Origin: Clostridia bacterium
Lineage (GTDB): Bacteria > Bacillota > Clostridia > Oscillospirales > CAG-382
Length of the DNA stretch: 13,246 bases
NCBI GenBank assembly: GCA_900754535.1
Contig: CAAEDF010000108.1
Span: 1-13,246 of the forward strand
Direction of reading: 5' to 3'
A model generated the notes under the pieces. It was not told the origin of the DNA and ran no database searches. It saw nothing but the letters and a program-made list of their open reading frames with translations. Position numbers and translations under genes: made by a program. This document shows, one piece after another, positions 1-5,809 of this stretch (position 1 is its first letter; every line of letters starts with the position of its first letter).

Positions 1-704
1 ATCACGAGTTCCGAAACCCCGCTGTACAACGGCAGGTTCACGGTGATCTCCTGGATCCTGCCGGGAAGCGTGACCGTCTGTTCGTTATATGTGGTGCTGT
101 CGGCAAAGGTCTGCATTGCTGCGCCGAGATAGTCGCGGTCCGTACCCGTACCGGTATACAGGTCTATCCCGTATACGCCGCGGTCGGCAAAGTGGTGCAT
201 ATTGAGTATGGGATTGCGCAGGGTTATACGGATGACAATCTTTGCCGCATCTGTCCTGAAGCGCACCTGTGCGCCGGCCGTGCAAACGGCAAGAGAAGCG
301 TTGGCGGCCGAATACGTGCCCTTTGCGGACGCGTCCAGCCTGTAATACTCCCCTCCGTTTTCGGACGGGTGCTCTATGCCCGATACGGCGAACTGCGGCG
401 CGAGCACGTTGACATACACCATGCCGTTTTCTCTCTCCTTGACATACTCGCCGTCGATCTCGGCCACAGGTGTGAATTCCCCTTCGCCGACCGGCTGCGA
501 AGAGGGTTGCTCATCCCAGAAAATCATGTTGTTGCCTTCCTCCTGATCTTTTGATTCGTTTTCACCGAAAACCTCCTGTGCGGACCGGTCGCCGCCGGGG
601 AGCACGGACTGGTCGCCGTCCTCTTTTTCTCCGCATGCGGCAAGCACGGGAGCAAACGCAAGCAGGGTCATTGAAAGAAAGATAGCCGTAAGTCTTGTCT
701 TCAT
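1..704 (-). CDS. Secreted lipoprotein with GxDLY (SGNH-hydrolase N-terminal) domain, partial
   Basis: The frame is open from an ATG at 704-702 to the left edge, so about 234 N-terminal residues are visible and the 3' part is missing. The start has a strong AGGAGG site about 10 bases upstream. Residues 1-24 form a lipoprotein signal peptide: basic start, hydrophobic core and lipobox LAAC with the lipidated Cys at 24. An acidic, Gly/Ser-rich linker (about 25-75) follows. Residues 95-234 resemble the beta-sandwich domain that precedes SGNH/GDSL esterase domains: YRLD at 121-124, VRFRTDA at 147-153, the diagnostic GIDLY at 179-183, and NLPLYSGV at 223-230. In this family the catalytic Ser-Asp-His domain comes next, so it probably lies beyond the left edge. 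The inferred product is an extracytoplasmic, membrane-anchored esterase, perhaps acting on acetylated polysaccharide; the substrate cannot be told. It is transcribed away from the salvage operon. Confidence 0.75.
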   Translation of the reverse strand, partial: MKTRLTAIFLSMTLLAFAPVLAACGEKEDGDQSVLPGGDRSAQEVFGENESKDQEEGNNMIFWDEQPSSQPVGEGEFTPVAEIDGEYVKERENGMVYVNVLAPQFAVSGIEHPSENGGEYYRLDASAKGTYSAANASLAVCTAGAQVRFRTDAAKIVIRITLRNPILNMHHFADRGVYGIDLYTGTGTDRDYLGAAMQTFADSTTYNEQTVTLPGRIQEITVNLPLYSGVSELV

Positions 705-831
705 GGAAAATGCCTCCTGTGTTTTTGTTTACCGTGCCGAAAGCCGTGCCGTGCAGACACCGGGCAATTCGCCGTACATGGGCCGTGTATTACGAACGTG
801 CCGCAGTACTTCCGGGCGGCTTTCCCTTTTT

Positions 832-860
832 ATTTTATCATCACAGAAAGTTTTTTTCAA
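832..860 (-). promoter_or_regulatory. Sigma-A-type promoter for the lipoprotein gene
   Basis: Read on the minus strand, a -35 TTGAAA (860-855) is followed by 17 bases and a -10 TAAAAT (837-832). Transcription would begin near 825, leaving a leader of about 120 bases before the ATG at 704. I saw no riboswitch or convincing terminator fold in that leader. The call rests on motif match and placement only. Confidence 0.55.
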
Positions 861-870
861 TAGAAAACGG

Positions 871-899
871 TTGAACTGAAAAATAAAGTATGGTATAAT
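871..899 (+). promoter_or_regulatory. Sigma-A-type promoter of the nucleoside salvage operon
   Basis: TTGAAC (871-876), a 17-base spacer and a perfect TATAAT (894-899) preceded by TG one base away (891-892, extended -10). Transcription should start near 906. This leaves a leader of about 50 bases, too short for a SAM-type riboswitch. Its -35 box is only 10 bases from the -35 of the divergent lipoprotein promoter. Confidence 0.8.
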
Positions 900-954
900 T
901 CTTCAAAATCCCGTGATATGTCGCTTTTTACAAACAGGAGGTGGGAAGGCCTTT

Positions 955-2226
955 ATGGATATTCTCTTTTTCAACGCCGATATACTGCTTGACGACGGAA
1001 GCATCAGGAAGAATGCCGAGCTGGGAGCCGACGGCACTTTTATTACACATATAGCCGACTCCGGCACGGCTGATAAAGGCGTGAAAGAGCGGATAGACTG
1101 CCGCGGCGGGCTTCTTACGCCCGCGTTTTACAACACGCACACCCATTCGCCGATGACGCTTCTGAGAGGATACGGCGAAAACCTGCCTCTTATGCGCTGG
1201 CTCAACGAACGAATATTCCCGGCCGAAGCGCGCATGACCGCCGACGACGCATATTACGGAACGCTGCTTGCCTGTATGGAGATGCTGCGCGGCGGGACGG
1301 CGTCGGCTACGGACATGTACTTTTTTACCGAAAGCGTGGCGCGCGCATTTGACGAATGCGGAATGAAGGCAAACGTATCGCCGGTGCTCGCCTGTGCGCC
1401 GGAGGCAGACCCCGCCGCGCCCGGATTCTATTCCTCGCTTGCCGGATTGTGCGACAGATACGGGCCCCATGAGCGTATAAAGGTGGATATGTCGATACAT
1501 GCCGAATATTCGACCACCGAAAAAAGCGTGCGGATTGCCGCCGGATACGCGGCGGAAAACGGCCTGAGGATACACCTTCACCTGTCGGAGACCGCCTCGG
1601 AGCACAGCGAGTGCATTGCAAGGCACGGCAAGACGCCTGCCGGATATTTTTACGACTGCGGAGTGTTTGAAGTACCGGTAAACGCGGCGCACTGCGTACA
1701 CTGTACGGACGGGGATTTTGCACTTATGGCCGAAAAGAAAGCTACTGCCGCGTGCTGTCCCGCCTCCAATTTCAAGCTTGCGTCCGGACTGATAAACGCG
1801 CGCGCAATGTACGACGCGGGCGTGAATATTGCGTTGGGCACCGACGGCGCGGCTTCAAACAATTCGCTGTCGATGCCCGAAACGATGAAGCTGTTCTCTC
1901 TTTCGGCCAAGTACGGAGCCGGGGACGCCGCTTTTCTGACGCCGAAGGAGATATTCGCGGCCGCCACCGTAAACGGCGCACGTGCGCAGGGGCGCATGGA
2001 CTGCGGATTTATCAAGGAAGGGATGCGTGCGGATCTTGTGCTTTGGGACACCGGCGCGCCGCCGCTGATTCCCTGTTACGACGCGCTTACCGGACTTGTG
2101 TATTCCGCGGACGCCGGGCTTGTCGTTATGACCGTTGTGGACGGGAAGGTACTTTACCGCGACGGCGAATACAGGACGATAGACCGAGAACGGGTCTTAT
2201 TTGAAACAAATGAAAGGAAATTTTAA
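955..2226 (+). CDS. mtaD: 5'-methylthioadenosine/S-adenosylhomocysteine deaminase family amidohydrolase
   Basis: This is a 423-residue metal-dependent amidohydrolase of the MtaD group. The group deaminates MTA, SAH or 5'-deoxyadenosine to the inosine analogue plus ammonia. Visible motifs are NTHTHSPMTLLRGY (60-73, metal ligands H62 and H64), HLHLSET (207-213, ligand H209 and catalytic-type E212), NAAHCVHC (243-250, H246) and GTDGAASNN (295-303, ligand D297). A C-terminal strand (about 370-400) closes the composite beta-sandwich. The ATG at 955 was chosen over an in-frame GTG at 913. The GTG would sit only a few bases from the predicted transcript start, whereas 955 follows AGGAGG (936-941) and begins the usual MDILFFNADIL-type start. 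It is the first gene of a four-gene operon whose next gene starts 3 bases after its stop. The family is clear; the preferred substrate (MTA, 5'-deoxyadenosine or SAH) is not decided by sequence. Confidence 0.88.
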   Translation: MDILFFNADILLDDGSIRKNAELGADGTFITHIADSGTADKGVKERIDCRGGLLTPAFYNTHTHSPMTLLRGYGENLPLMRWLNERIFPAEARMTADDAYYGTLLACMEMLRGGTASATDMYFFTESVARAFDECGMKANVSPVLACAPEADPAAPGFYSSLAGLCDRYGPHERIKVDMSIHAEYSTTEKSVRIAAGYAAENGLRIHLHLSETASEHSECIARHGKTPAGYFYDCGVFEVPVNAAHCVHCTDGDFALMAEKKATAACCPASNFKLASGLINARAMYDAGVNIALGTDGAASNNSLSMPETMKLFSLSAKYGAGDAAFLTPKEIFAAATVNGARAQGRMDCGFIKEGMRADLVLWDTGAPPLIPCYDALTGLVYSADAGLVVMTVVDGKVLYRDGEYRTIDRERVLFETNERKF

Positions 2227-2229
2227 AAA

Positions 2230-3072
2230 ATGACCGATTACAAAAAGGCAGCAGGCTGCATAAACGAAAAAATAAGAGAGCGTCTTGCCGGCTTCCGCCC
2301 GAAGACGGCGATAGTGCTGGGCAGCGGACTGGGCGGGCTGGCCGATCATATAACCGACCCGGTGATAATAGATTATGCCGAGATCCCGGGTTTTTGTGTT
2401 GCCACGGCGCCGAACCACCGCGGGCGGCTGGTAGCCGGATACCTCGGCGGCGCGGCGGTCATCTGCATGCAGGGACGGCTCCACTTTTATGAGGGCCACA
2501 GCATGAAAAGCATTATTTTCCCGACGCGCGTATTTGCGTCCATGGGCGTGGGCACGCTTATCGTCACCAACGCCGCCGGCGGCATAAACACAAGCTTTTC
2601 GATAGGCGACATAATGCTTATGGACGACCATATAAATCTGATGGGCACAAATCCGCTCATAGGGCCGAACGACGAAGAGTTCGGCGAAAGGTTCTGCGAC
2701 ATGACCTTCGCCTACACTCCGGAACTGAAAGAGGCCGCTTTCAGAGCAGCCGAAAAAACAGGCGTTGAGCTGAAGCGCGGCGTTTACATCGCCGTTACCG
2801 GTCCGTCCTACGAGACGCCGGCGGAGATACGCGCGTTCCGCGCGCTGGGCGCCGATGCGGTGGGGATGTCCACGGTCCCGGAGGTCATCGCCGCCTCACA
2901 CGCCGGGATGCGTGTGCTCGGATTTTCGCTTATAACCAACATGGCGGCGGGCGTGCTTAAGGTTCGGCTTTCGGGAGACGAGGTAATTGCCGTGGGAGAG
3001 CGGAGAGCCGAGGTGCTTGTGAAGCTTGTAAAAGCCGTGGTGGATGAGATATGCGCGGCGGATGCGGAATGA
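2230..3072 (+). CDS. Class I purine nucleoside phosphorylase, probably methylthioinosine/5'-deoxyinosine phosphorylase
   Basis: 280 residues, typical for trimeric PNP-I enzymes. These use phosphate to split a purine nucleoside into the base and ribose-1-phosphate. Motifs: GSGLG phosphate loop (31-35), GRLHFYEGH (82-90), TNAAGG (113-118), GPSYETPAEIR (191-201), GMSTVPEV (212-219) and ITNMAAG (235-241). E195 and N237 match the residues that give 6-oxopurine (inosine/guanosine) specificity, unlike MTA phosphorylases. In bacterial PNPs ITNMAAG is followed by a segment like LSHDEV; here it reads LSGDEV, with Gly249 replacing the His that binds the ribose 5'-OH. That would leave room for a 5'-methylthio or 5'-deoxy group. 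An AAAGGA site (2213-2218) precedes the ATG. Its place between a deaminase and MtnA suggests it produces 5-methylthio- or 5-deoxyribose-1-phosphate and hypoxanthine. The enzyme class is secure; the substrate is inferred. Confidence 0.9.
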   Translation: MTDYKKAAGCINEKIRERLAGFRPKTAIVLGSGLGGLADHITDPVIIDYAEIPGFCVATAPNHRGRLVAGYLGGAAVICMQGRLHFYEGHSMKSIIFPTRVFASMGVGTLIVTNAAGGINTSFSIGDIMLMDDHINLMGTNPLIGPNDEEFGERFCDMTFAYTPELKEAAFRAAEKTGVELKRGVYIAVTGPSYETPAEIRAFRALGADAVGMSTVPEVIAASHAGMRVLGFSLITNMAAGVLKVRLSGDEVIAVGERRAEVLVKLVKAVVDEICAADAE

Positions 3073-4118
3073 CGGGCTTGTCCGGCGGGCGCGGCAGCGG
3101 GTGCGGCATGACGCTGTGGCTTGACGAAAAAACGGACGAGCTTGTTATAATAGATCAGACGCTTTTGCCGAACGAGGAGCGCACGGAAGCGATTTCCGAC
3201 GCGCGTTCTCTCCATGATGCGATAAAGCAGCTGAAAGTGCGCGGTGCGCCGGCGATAGGAGTGGCGGCGGCCGTCGGGCTTTACGCCTGCGCCGCAAGGT
3301 TCGAGGACACGTCGGCGGACGGATTTATGTATTCGCTTAAAAAGACCGGTCAGCTTATCGCCTCAGCAAGGCCCACGGCGAGCAATCTTGCATGGGCGGT
3401 GGAAAGGATGCTGCGTACGGCCGAAACCGGAGAGCGCGGCGTCGAGGCTATACTGGACAGGCTTAAAAAAGAGGCGATTGCGATTCTTGAGGAGGATATA
3501 GACATATGCCGCCGGATAGGCGAGCACGGGCTTACGCTTCTTAAGGACGGAGCGACCGTTCTCACTCACTGCAACGCCGGTTCGCTTGCCGCGGTAAAGT
3601 ACGGGACGGCGCTGGCGCCGATATATGTGGGAATGGAAAAGGGATATTCCTTTAAGATATACGCCGACGAGACGCGGCCGCTGCTCCAGGGCGCCAGGCT
3701 GACCGCCTTCGAGCTGTCAAAGGCCGGAGCCGACGTCACGCTCATATGCGACGGCGCGGCTGCGGGACTTATGCGGCGCGGGGAAATCGATGCGGTGATA
3801 GTCGGCTGTGACAGGGTGGCGGCAAACTACGATTTTGCAAACAAGATAGGCACGCTTCCGCTTGCGGTGTGCGCGGCGCTCTTCGGCGTTCCGTTTTACG
3901 TTGCGGCGCCAAAGCCCACTTTTGATTTGAACACGCCCACGGGAGACGACATTATCATCGAGCGGCGGCCGGACGAAGAGATCACACACGCGTTTTTTTC
4001 AAAGCCGTCAGCCCCGGAGGGCGTGCCGGCGCTGAACCCTGCGTTCGACGTTATCCCGCGTTCGCTGGTCAGCGCGTACATAACGGAGGAAGGAGTTGTT
4101 GAAATTGGACGAAAGTAA
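3069..4118 (+). CDS. mtnA: S-methyl-5-thioribose-1-phosphate isomerase
   Basis: MtnA converts 5-methylthioribose-1-phosphate to the ribulose-1-phosphate, and homologues also accept 5-deoxyribose-1-phosphate. From the ATG at 3069 the protein has 349 residues. Signature stretches are IDQTLLPNEE, VRGAPAIGVAAA, THCNAGSLA with the catalytic Cys (C168), DETRPLLQGARLTAFEL, and VGCDRVAANYDFANKIGT with the catalytic Asp (D248). The catalytic pair shows this is MtnA rather than an eIF2B-like relative. The ATG at 3069 overlaps the phosphorylase stop as ATGA, suggesting translational coupling. An ATG at 3108 (336 residues, MTLWLDEK) matches the usual MtnA N-terminus better, and the 13 residues before it are a Gly-rich stretch. 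Neither start has a strong ribosome site, so the start is uncertain while the identity is not. Confidence 0.93.
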   Translation: MTGLSGGRGSGCGMTLWLDEKTDELVIIDQTLLPNEERTEAISDARSLHDAIKQLKVRGAPAIGVAAAVGLYACAARFEDTSADGFMYSLKKTGQLIASARPTASNLAWAVERMLRTAETGERGVEAILDRLKKEAIAILEEDIDICRRIGEHGLTLLKDGATVLTHCNAGSLAAVKYGTALAPIYVGMEKGYSFKIYADETRPLLQGARLTAFELSKAGADVTLICDGAAAGLMRRGEIDAVIVGCDRVAANYDFANKIGTLPLAVCAALFGVPFYVAAPKPTFDLNTPTGDDIIIERRPDEEITHAFFSKPSAPEGVPALNPAFDVIPRSLVSAYITEEGVVEIGRK

Positions 4119-4686
4119 AACCGAGCAGAAGCTGCGGAAAGAGATAGCCGAGCTTGGAAAACAGCTTTACGACCGCGGGCTGGTATACGCCACCGCCGGA
4201 AACATAAGCGCACGCTGCGGGGACTGCATGCTTATCACACCGACCGGCGCGATGCTCGGAGAGCTTACCGCGGATATGATAGTAAAAACGGATATGGACG
4301 GCAATCCGACCGGGCGGCGCAAGCCGTCGTCGGAATACCGCGCACATCTTGAGATATACAGACGGATACCGCAGCACAACGCGGTCATCCACACACATCC
4401 GCCGGCATCGACTGCATTTGCCTGTCTTAAAAAGTCCATACCGACCGCGCTGCTTTCCGAAGCGGCGCTTATGCTGGGGAACATAGGATGCGCCGAATAC
4501 GCCAAGCCCGGCAGCGACGAGCTGGCACGGAACATTCTCGGATTTGCATACGGAAACAACGTATGTCTTGCCGAAAGTCACGGGCTTTTTGCCTGGGGCG
4601 CCAATCTGCGGCAGGCGTTTTATTACACCGAGCTGGCGGAGTTTACGGCAAAAGTATGTATCAATGTAAACGCACTGGGATACTGA
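4096..4686 (+). CDS. Class II aldolase (FucA/Ald2-like), probable 5-(methylthio/deoxy)ribulose-1-phosphate aldolase
   Basis: 196 residues of the zinc-dependent class II aldolase/adducin family. Motifs: GNISAR (35-40), LITPTG (46-51), the catalytic Glu in KPSSEYR (76-82, E80), zinc ligands H99 and H101 in VIHTHPP (97-103), and a third His at 162 in ESHGLFAWG. The expected reaction is retro-aldol cleavage of a 5-substituted ribulose-1-phosphate to DHAP plus an aldehyde: acetaldehyde from the 5-deoxy sugar, methylthioacetaldehyde from the methylthio sugar. MtnB dehydratase shares the fold and cannot be fully excluded. However, no later methionine-salvage genes follow, and the RKPSSEYRAHLEIYR segment looks aldolase-like. 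There is no ATG before the conserved core. TTG codons at 4096, 4099 and 4105 are the only reasonable starts, behind GGAGG (4085-4089) and AGGAG (4091-4095). All three overlap the end of mtnA, so the exact start is open. Confidence 0.82.
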   Translation: MLKLDESKTEQKLRKEIAELGKQLYDRGLVYATAGNISARCGDCMLITPTGAMLGELTADMIVKTDMDGNPTGRRKPSSEYRAHLEIYRRIPQHNAVIHTHPPASTAFACLKKSIPTALLSEAALMLGNIGCAEYAKPGSDELARNILGFAYGNNVCLAESHGLFAWGANLRQAFYYTELAEFTAKVCINVNALGY

Positions 4687-4742
4687 GATGATACAAACTC
4701 CTCCGAGGCAGACGCGCGGGGGAAAAGGAGAGTGAACGTGAC

Positions 4743-5660
4743 ATGAATCCGAGAGTTCTGCTTTATGTCAATCCGGTTTCCGGCAAGGGAAAAGCGGGCA
4801 GGTGCCTGCTTGATGTTATAAAGGTCTTTTCGGACGCCGGGTACTCGGTCAACGTGCATGTCGCCACACCAAAGCGTGACGATAATATAAATTATATCAG
4901 AAAGGCCGCCAAATACTGCTCGCTGGTGGCGGCCATGGGCGGAGACGGCACGCTTAACGAGGTTATAAACGGCGTCATGCACTCACGCATAGGCGCGCGA
5001 ATAGGATTTATACCGCTTGGCTCCACAAACGACGTGGCGTCCTCGTTAGGCATACCCACCGACCCCGTGGCTGCGGCACGCGCTGCGGCGGCGGGCGGCT
5101 GGATACCGTATGACGTAGGGATTTTCAACGGAGAATACTTCGGATATATCGCCGGCACCGGTGCGTTCACAGAGGTTTCGTATGCCACGAGCAGAAGCCT
5201 GAAAAACGCCTTGGGACATCTTGCGTATGTGCTTGAAGGCGTCAAGTCTGTATCGGCGATAAAGCCGCTGTGGCTGAAGATCTCCACGCCGGGCAAAAGC
5301 ATATCGGGAAAATACATATACTGCACGATATCAAATTCCACCTCGGTGGGAGGGATACTCAAGCTGGGGCCGGATCTTGTTTCGTTCAACGACGGACTTT
5401 TTGAGCTTGTACTGGTAAAAGCCCCGCGGGATATAGTGGAGCTGGGAAGGCTGGCAGCCGATCTGCTGGTTTCAAACATAAACACTCCGCTGATGCAGAT
5501 CCTGCACGTTCCGGAAGCATATATCACGGCGTCCGAGCCGCTGGGCTGGACGCTTGACGGAGAAAACGGCGGGAAACATCGCTGTGTACACGTCAAGAAT
5601 CTGCCGGGAAACGTCAAATTTGTCAAAAGCACGGGCAAAGCCCTTGACACTTTAAGATAA
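4743..5660 (+). CDS. Diacylglycerol kinase family lipid kinase (DagK/YegS/BmrU type)
   Basis: 305 residues with the full signature of the soluble DAGK catalytic family. NPVSGKG (10-16) is the nucleotide-loop start, GGDGTLNEVING (66-77) the phosphate-binding GGDGT motif, PLGSTND (91-97, with Ser where Thr is common) the third conserved loop, and LDGE (271-274) the C-terminal domain's conserved acidic element. Such proteins phosphorylate diacylglycerol or related lipids at the inner face of the membrane. In Gram-positives this recycles diacylglycerol left by lipoteichoic acid synthesis, but some members have other lipid substrates. The ATG at 4743 follows AGGAG (4726-4730) at a rather long 12-base spacing. 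It lies 56 bases after the aldolase gene with no terminator between, so it may be read from the salvage promoter although its function looks unrelated. The family is secure and the lipid substrate unknown. Confidence 0.88.
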   Translation: MNPRVLLYVNPVSGKGKAGRCLLDVIKVFSDAGYSVNVHVATPKRDDNINYIRKAAKYCSLVAAMGGDGTLNEVINGVMHSRIGARIGFIPLGSTNDVASSLGIPTDPVAAARAAAAGGWIPYDVGIFNGEYFGYIAGTGAFTEVSYATSRSLKNALGHLAYVLEGVKSVSAIKPLWLKISTPGKSISGKYIYCTISNSTSVGGILKLGPDLVSFNDGLFELVLVKAPRDIVELGRLAADLLVSNINTPLMQILHVPEAYITASEPLGWTLDGENGGKHRCVHVKNLPGNVKFVKSTGKALDTLR

Positions 5661-5680
5661 ATAAGTATAATAAGTATAAT
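5644..5680 (+). promoter_or_regulatory. Consensus promoter upstream of secDF with a duplicated -10 box
   Basis: A perfect TTGACA (5644-5649) lies inside the last codons of the lipid kinase gene. After a 16-base spacer comes a perfect TATAAT (5666-5671). The nine bases AAGTATAAT are repeated in tandem (5663-5671 and 5672-5680), giving a second TATAAT at 5675-5680, which would be 25 bases from the -35 and so less likely used. Transcription would start near 5678-5687, leaving a leader of about 125 bases before secDF. Confidence 0.75.
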
Positions 5681-5713
5681 AGATATATTGCGTGGCAGTC
5701 CGGAGCTTTCCGT

Positions 5714-5753
5714 GCGCGCCGTTACCCGGCGTGCCGACCGGTCCGATGGGCAC
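5714..5753 (+). promoter_or_regulatory. Structured leader of secDF: two overlapping potential hairpins
   Basis: Hairpin A pairs 5714-5721 with 5727-5734 (8 pairs including one G-U, 5-base loop). Hairpin B pairs GTGCC (5731-5735) with GGCAC (5749-5753). Both need 5731-5734, so they exclude each other. Neither is followed by a T run, so A is not an ordinary terminator. No known riboswitch or ribosomal-protein leader was recognised; function is unknown. Confidence 0.3.
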
Positions 5754-5809
5754 AGACTTTCCCGATCCGGCAGCGGACAGCCCGTCACTATATCCTGGAG
5801 GTTGATGAC

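Noticed and set aside
192..554. Plus-strand open frame of 120 codons within the first gene
   Set aside because: The minus-strand lipoprotein with signal peptide, lipobox and GxDLY motif explains this region better.
913..954. GTG at 913 as the mtaD start
   Set aside because: It would lie only a few bases after the predicted transcript start and add residues not expected in the family; ATG 955 has AGGAGG upstream.
900..954. SAM or SAH riboswitch before the salvage operon
   Set aside because: The leader is only about 50 bases and shows no matching fold.
928..1701. Minus-strand open frame of 257 codons opposite mtaD
   Set aside because: It is antisense to conserved deaminase motifs, with no ribosome site or domain evidence.
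5714..5734. Intrinsic terminator between the lipid kinase and secDF
   Set aside because: The hairpin is good but no T run follows, and a strong promoter lies just upstream of it.
4892..5788. Minus-strand open frame of 298 codons opposite the lipid kinase
   Set aside because: It is antisense to a clear kinase gene, and its composition is Ser/Pro-rich as expected for a shadow frame.
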